The notes under the pieces are model-generated. The model did not search any database. It was not told where the DNA came from and saw nothing but the letters and a program-made list of their open reading frames with translations. The position numbers and the translations under genes were made by a program. Positions 22,738 through 25,042 of a stretch of DNA of 25,042 bases are shown in pieces (the stretch's first letter is position 1; every line of letters begins with the position of its first letter). Source of the DNA: Myxococcota bacterium. Lineage in GTDB: Bacteria; Myxococcota_C; UBA6777. Where the stretch lies: NCBI GenBank assembly GCA_963169055.1, contig CAUJFU010000256.1:1-25042 (forward strand), read 5' to 3'.

Positions 22738-22763
22738 TGTAGGGGCGGTTCGCGAACCGCCCG
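22738..22763. repeat. REP-like palindrome, copy 2
   Basis: Identical over 26 bases to 8034-8059, with the 20-bp palindrome at 22743-22762. It is followed by a short GCCC/GGGC stem and CTTTTT (22765-22784), which could act as a weak terminator. Confidence 0.75.
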
Positions 22764-22778
22764 CGCCCGAACATGGGC

Positions 22779-22815
22779 CTTTTTCGTATCGAACTGCGTA
22801 AGTCCTACGAAAAAG
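22779..22815. repeat. 10-bp inverted repeat just upstream of dtd
   Basis: CTTTTTCGTA (22779-22788) and TACGAAAAAG (22806-22815) are perfect arms with a 17-base loop that contains the half-unit of the 22672-22706 repeat. The right arm ends next to the dtd ribosome site (AAGGAG, 22817-22822). Confidence 0.6.
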
Positions 22816-22833
22816 AAAAGGAGCCAAGAGCGG

Positions 22834-23289
22834 ATGCGGATGTTGTTGCAGCGGGTGTTGAGTGCATCCGTGCGTGTGGAGGGAAAGATCGTTGGAGAGA
22901 TCGAGCAAGGCTTGTTGATCTTGGTGGGGTTAGGTCAGGGCGATCAAGAAGAGATCGGCCAAGCGCTCTTGCAAAAAGCCATGCAATTGCGAATCTTTGA
23001 AGACGAAGCGGGCAAGATGAACCGCTCCCTTTTGGAGGTAGGGGGTGGGCTGTTGTTGGTTAGCCAGTTCACGTTGTACGCAGATTGTCGCAAGGGTCGG
23101 CGTCCTTCTTTTGGAGAAGCGATGCCGCCCGAAGAAGCGCGTGTGCTTTTTTCGCGGTTGGTCGATATCGCCCGTCAGATCGAGGGCGTGCGTGTTGAGG
23201 CAGGGATCTTTGGGGCCGATATGAAGGTGTCTCTTTGCAACGATGGTCCTGTGACGATCTGGTTAGAAAACGAGCCGCCTCGTCCGTAA
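22834..23289 (+). CDS. dtd: D-aminoacyl-tRNA deacylase
   Basis: DTD hydrolyses D-amino acids (and glycine from tRNA-Ala) off mischarged tRNAs, protecting translation. The 151-residue length is normal. The N-terminus MRMLLQRVLSASVRVEGK, the active-site block SQFTLYAD (77-84) followed by CRKGRRPSF, and the chirality-selecting GPVT loop (138-141, in NDGPVTIWL) identify the family. ATG 22834 has AAGGAG (22817-22822) at 11 bases; the ATG at 22840 would lose the conserved first residues. The gene is followed by an alpha/beta hydrolase gene after 109 bases, possibly in the same transcript. The palindrome cluster before it may separate it from the sigma factor region. Confidence 0.96.
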   Translation: MRMLLQRVLSASVRVEGKIVGEIEQGLLILVGLGQGDQEEIGQALLQKAMQLRIFEDEAGKMNRSLLEVGGGLLLVSQFTLYADCRKGRRPSFGEAMPPEEARVLFSRLVDIARQIEGVRVEAGIFGADMKVSLCNDGPVTIWLENEPPRP

Positions 23290-23398
23290 AAGGCAAGCGC
23301 TCTGCACCGAACCACCGAGAACAAAGCACACAAAAGATCCAAAACGTATCGAGAAACGAAGGCAAGGACGCCAGACACAGCGTCGTCAAGGAGGCGAG

Positions 23399-24151
23399 AT
23401 GAACATCTCTCTTGAAGAGATCAACGAGATCATCACTTATCTGCGCTACACATACCAGCGCGGGAACTCATTGCAAGCGCGAGATTTTTATGATCGCGTT
23501 TCGCCCGATACACCGCCCGTTTTGTTGATTCACGGTTTTCTCGGAACACGAGGCGCGATGTTGCCGATGGAGTTGCGGCTCAAGCGCGATGGTTTTGTGG
23601 TGTTTTCGATCGACTTGGGCGTGTTCAATATCGGCGATATTCGGCGATCTGCGTTGCGCATCCATCAAAAGATCCAGCGGATCTTGCGCGAGGTCGATCT
23701 AGAAAAAATCGACGTTGTAGGCCACAGCATGGGCGGATTGATCGGGATGTACTACATCAAGAAACTGAGCGGGCATCAATTTGTGCGCAAGATGATCACC
23801 CTCGGTACACCGCACCAAGGCACATGGATCACGATGCTTGGGATCGCGGTCATGGGTTTGTTGGCCCCCTCTGTCTGGCAGATGGTCCCCGACAACTTTT
23901 TCCTCAAAGAGCTACAAGCTGACCCCCTTCCGATCGGCCCGAATTATCACGCCATCGCAGGCACCTATGATGCCGTTTGCCCCGCCGAGCGCAGCCGCCT
24001 CGACGGAGCCCACAATGTCGAGATCCCTTGTGGACACGCTGCCCTTGCGACCTCGGCCAAAGTTTATCATGTGATCCGTGACATCCTTCTTGACAATCCC
24101 CTCCAAAATAGCGACAACAAAGCGCAACTTTTCAAGAACGAGCCGCTTTAA
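23399..24151 (+). CDS. Alpha/beta-fold hydrolase (lipase/esterase-like)
   Basis: The 250-residue product is a serine hydrolase resembling bacterial triacylglycerol lipases and their relatives. The oxyanion motif HGFLGTRG is at 45-52, the nucleophile elbow GHSMGG has S110, and the catalytic acid and base are likely D191 (GTYDAVCP) and H213 (CGHAAL). LGTPHQGT (135-142) is typical for the lipase branch. No signal peptide is present, so the enzyme is probably cytoplasmic despite a hydrophobic stretch near 145-160 (MLGIAVMGLLAPSVW) that may form a lid or membrane-touching helix. ATG 23399 has AAGGAGG (23388-23394) four bases upstream. The substrate cannot be told from the sequence. Confidence 0.88.
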   Translation: MNISLEEINEIITYLRYTYQRGNSLQARDFYDRVSPDTPPVLLIHGFLGTRGAMLPMELRLKRDGFVVFSIDLGVFNIGDIRRSALRIHQKIQRILREVDLEKIDVVGHSMGGLIGMYYIKKLSGHQFVRKMITLGTPHQGTWITMLGIAVMGLLAPSVWQMVPDNFFLKELQADPLPIGPNYHAIAGTYDAVCPAERSRLDGAHNVEIPCGHAALATSAKVYHVIRDILLDNPLQNSDNKAQLFKNEPL

Positions 24152-24232
24152 GACCCCTCTTGGTCTCCAAAGGCTCGCATCCTACGAGATAAGGCGAAGA
24201 TGTTTTTGGTTTGTGGAAGGAGTCGTCTGTTC

Positions 24233-25042
24233 ATGATCCGTAGCGAACGTGTAAACCTGTTGCCCCTTTTCGCCGTTGCCCTTTTCGGCCTCCTCCAGAC
24301 AGGTTGTGCTGTGACTGGTTCTCTTTCCAAAGCGCCCGTCCCAACGATCTTTATGGCAGGCAATGAGATCGAGCGCAAACAAGAGTTCTCCTTGCGCCGC
24401 CTCAAATGGGAGCATGGCAGCAAGGATGGCGAGATCACGGGGGCGCAATACTTCCGCGATCGAAAGCTGCCTATCCCGGGCGTGCGAGGCCGCGACACGC
24501 TCTATATCAATTCAGGCCCCTATCGCGGAGCCTACACCGTTGCGCGGGTGGTTCGTCTGCGCGTTGGCAACAGACCCCAAGTCTTCGTCAAGATCCGAGG
24601 CACCTTCCCTGTCGCGTGGAAAACCATTCACTCAGGCAACGGCGGGATGCTTGCACCAGGGAACATCTTCACGGACAACGGCAGCTTTCCCCCCGAAGTT
24701 CCCAAAGGAACCCAGATCGTTATCGGAGGAGGCGCGCAGATCTTCACGGTTGAGGAAAATACGGTTGTCAAAACAGACACCATGAGACAACAGCGCATCG
24801 GCTACAAGATCGCTGAAAAACTTCCAGAAGGTCTGAACAACGCATCTTATATCCTCCGCATCCCCGAACCCAACCTCGCCGCCAATCTTGACTACCAGAT
24901 ATCTTGGCTGGGTAGCTCGCTTACGGGTCGCTACTTTACCATCGGCATCAATCGCCGTCGCTACGGTGAAAAAGAGATGGAAGACCTGCTCAACAGCGAT
25001 CCTGAAAGCAAAAAAGCCATCAGTGCAGCCCCCGCCAAACAA
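24233..25042 (+). CDS. Secreted lipoprotein, unknown function, cut by the window end
   Basis: An open frame of 270 codons runs from ATG 24233 to the last base without a stop, so the gene continues beyond the window. AAGGAG (24217-24222) lies ten bases upstream. The N-terminus is a lipoprotein signal (MIRSERVNLLPLFAVALFGL, then lipobox LQTGC with the cysteine at about residue 25). The mature part looks like a beta-rich soluble domain (for example VARVVRLRVGNRPQVFVKIRG and DYQISWLGSSLTGRYFTIGI). I do not recognise the family. It is co-directional with the hydrolase 81 bases upstream. A minus-strand frame opposite its 3' half is a shadow. Confidence 0.85.
   Translation, partial: MIRSERVNLLPLFAVALFGLLQTGCAVTGSLSKAPVPTIFMAGNEIERKQEFSLRRLKWEHGSKDGEITGAQYFRDRKLPIPGVRGRDTLYINSGPYRGAYTVARVVRLRVGNRPQVFVKIRGTFPVAWKTIHSGNGGMLAPGNIFTDNGSFPPEVPKGTQIVIGGGAQIFTVEENTVVKTDTMRQQRIGYKIAEKLPEGLNNASYILRIPEPNLAANLDYQISWLGSSLTGRYFTIGINRRRYGEKEMEDLLNSDPESKKAISAAPAKQ

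Larger units (their letters stand above)
21945..22833. other. Long AT-rich then repeat-rich spacer between the sigma factor gene and dtd
   Basis: These 889 bases contain the sigma factor promoter and palindrome, then from about 22080 to 22340 an AT-rich part with an 84-codon minus-strand frame (22055-22309) that begins at a TTG and has no motif, then a cluster of four repeats (22542-22815). I find no convincing gene in it. Confidence 0.5.

Overview
The window looks like chromosomal DNA of a member of the Myxococcota/Deltaproteobacteria group with moderate GC content (by eye a little above 50%). The main clues are a trypsin-like protease ending in a MYXO-CTERM-like tail, a very cysteine-rich secreted lipoprotein, many lipobox proteins, and an NtrC-type sigma-54 activator. 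The lineage is inferred from these family traits; no rRNA or other taxonomic marker is present.

Layout, left to right. (1) acs (acetyl-CoA synthetase) on the minus strand is divergent from a sigma-54 response regulator, which is followed by a secreted beta-barrel-like protein. (2) A lipoprotein serine protease (minus) is divergent from a small five-cysteine protein, which converges on comF. (3) comF, rlmH and rsfS lie on the minus strand. Immediately upstream of rsfS sits a complete IS607-type transposon with a serine recombinase (TnpA) and an RNA-guided-nuclease-family protein (TnpB) whose motifs resemble the Fanzor-related branch. (4) Two secreted lipoproteins follow on the minus strand; the second carries about 95 cysteines. 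(5) On the plus strand, a DinG/XPD-like iron-sulfur helicase with an N-terminal JAMM/JAB-like domain is followed by lon protease. Lon has a long leader with a good promoter and two hairpins, and its last 40 bases are tandemly duplicated. (6) A PspA/IM30 family gene and an ECF sigma factor lie on the minus strand. The sigma gene is bracketed by inverted copies of a 117-bp repeat, and its probable promoter overlaps a perfect palindrome. (7) After a repeat-rich spacer come dtd, an alpha/beta hydrolase, and a lipoprotein gene that runs off the right edge.

The genes do not form one pathway. Several concern protein and envelope quality control (lon, pspA, ECF sigma factor, secreted protease, lipoproteins) and translation housekeeping (rlmH, rsfS, dtd). 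The least ordinary items are the JAMM-DinG fusion, the IS607/TnpB element abutting rsfS with a possible guide-RNA scaffold whose guide would read into rsfS, the operator-like palindrome on the sigma-factor promoter, and the families of dispersed palindromic repeats. I found no CRISPR array, tRNA or rRNA.
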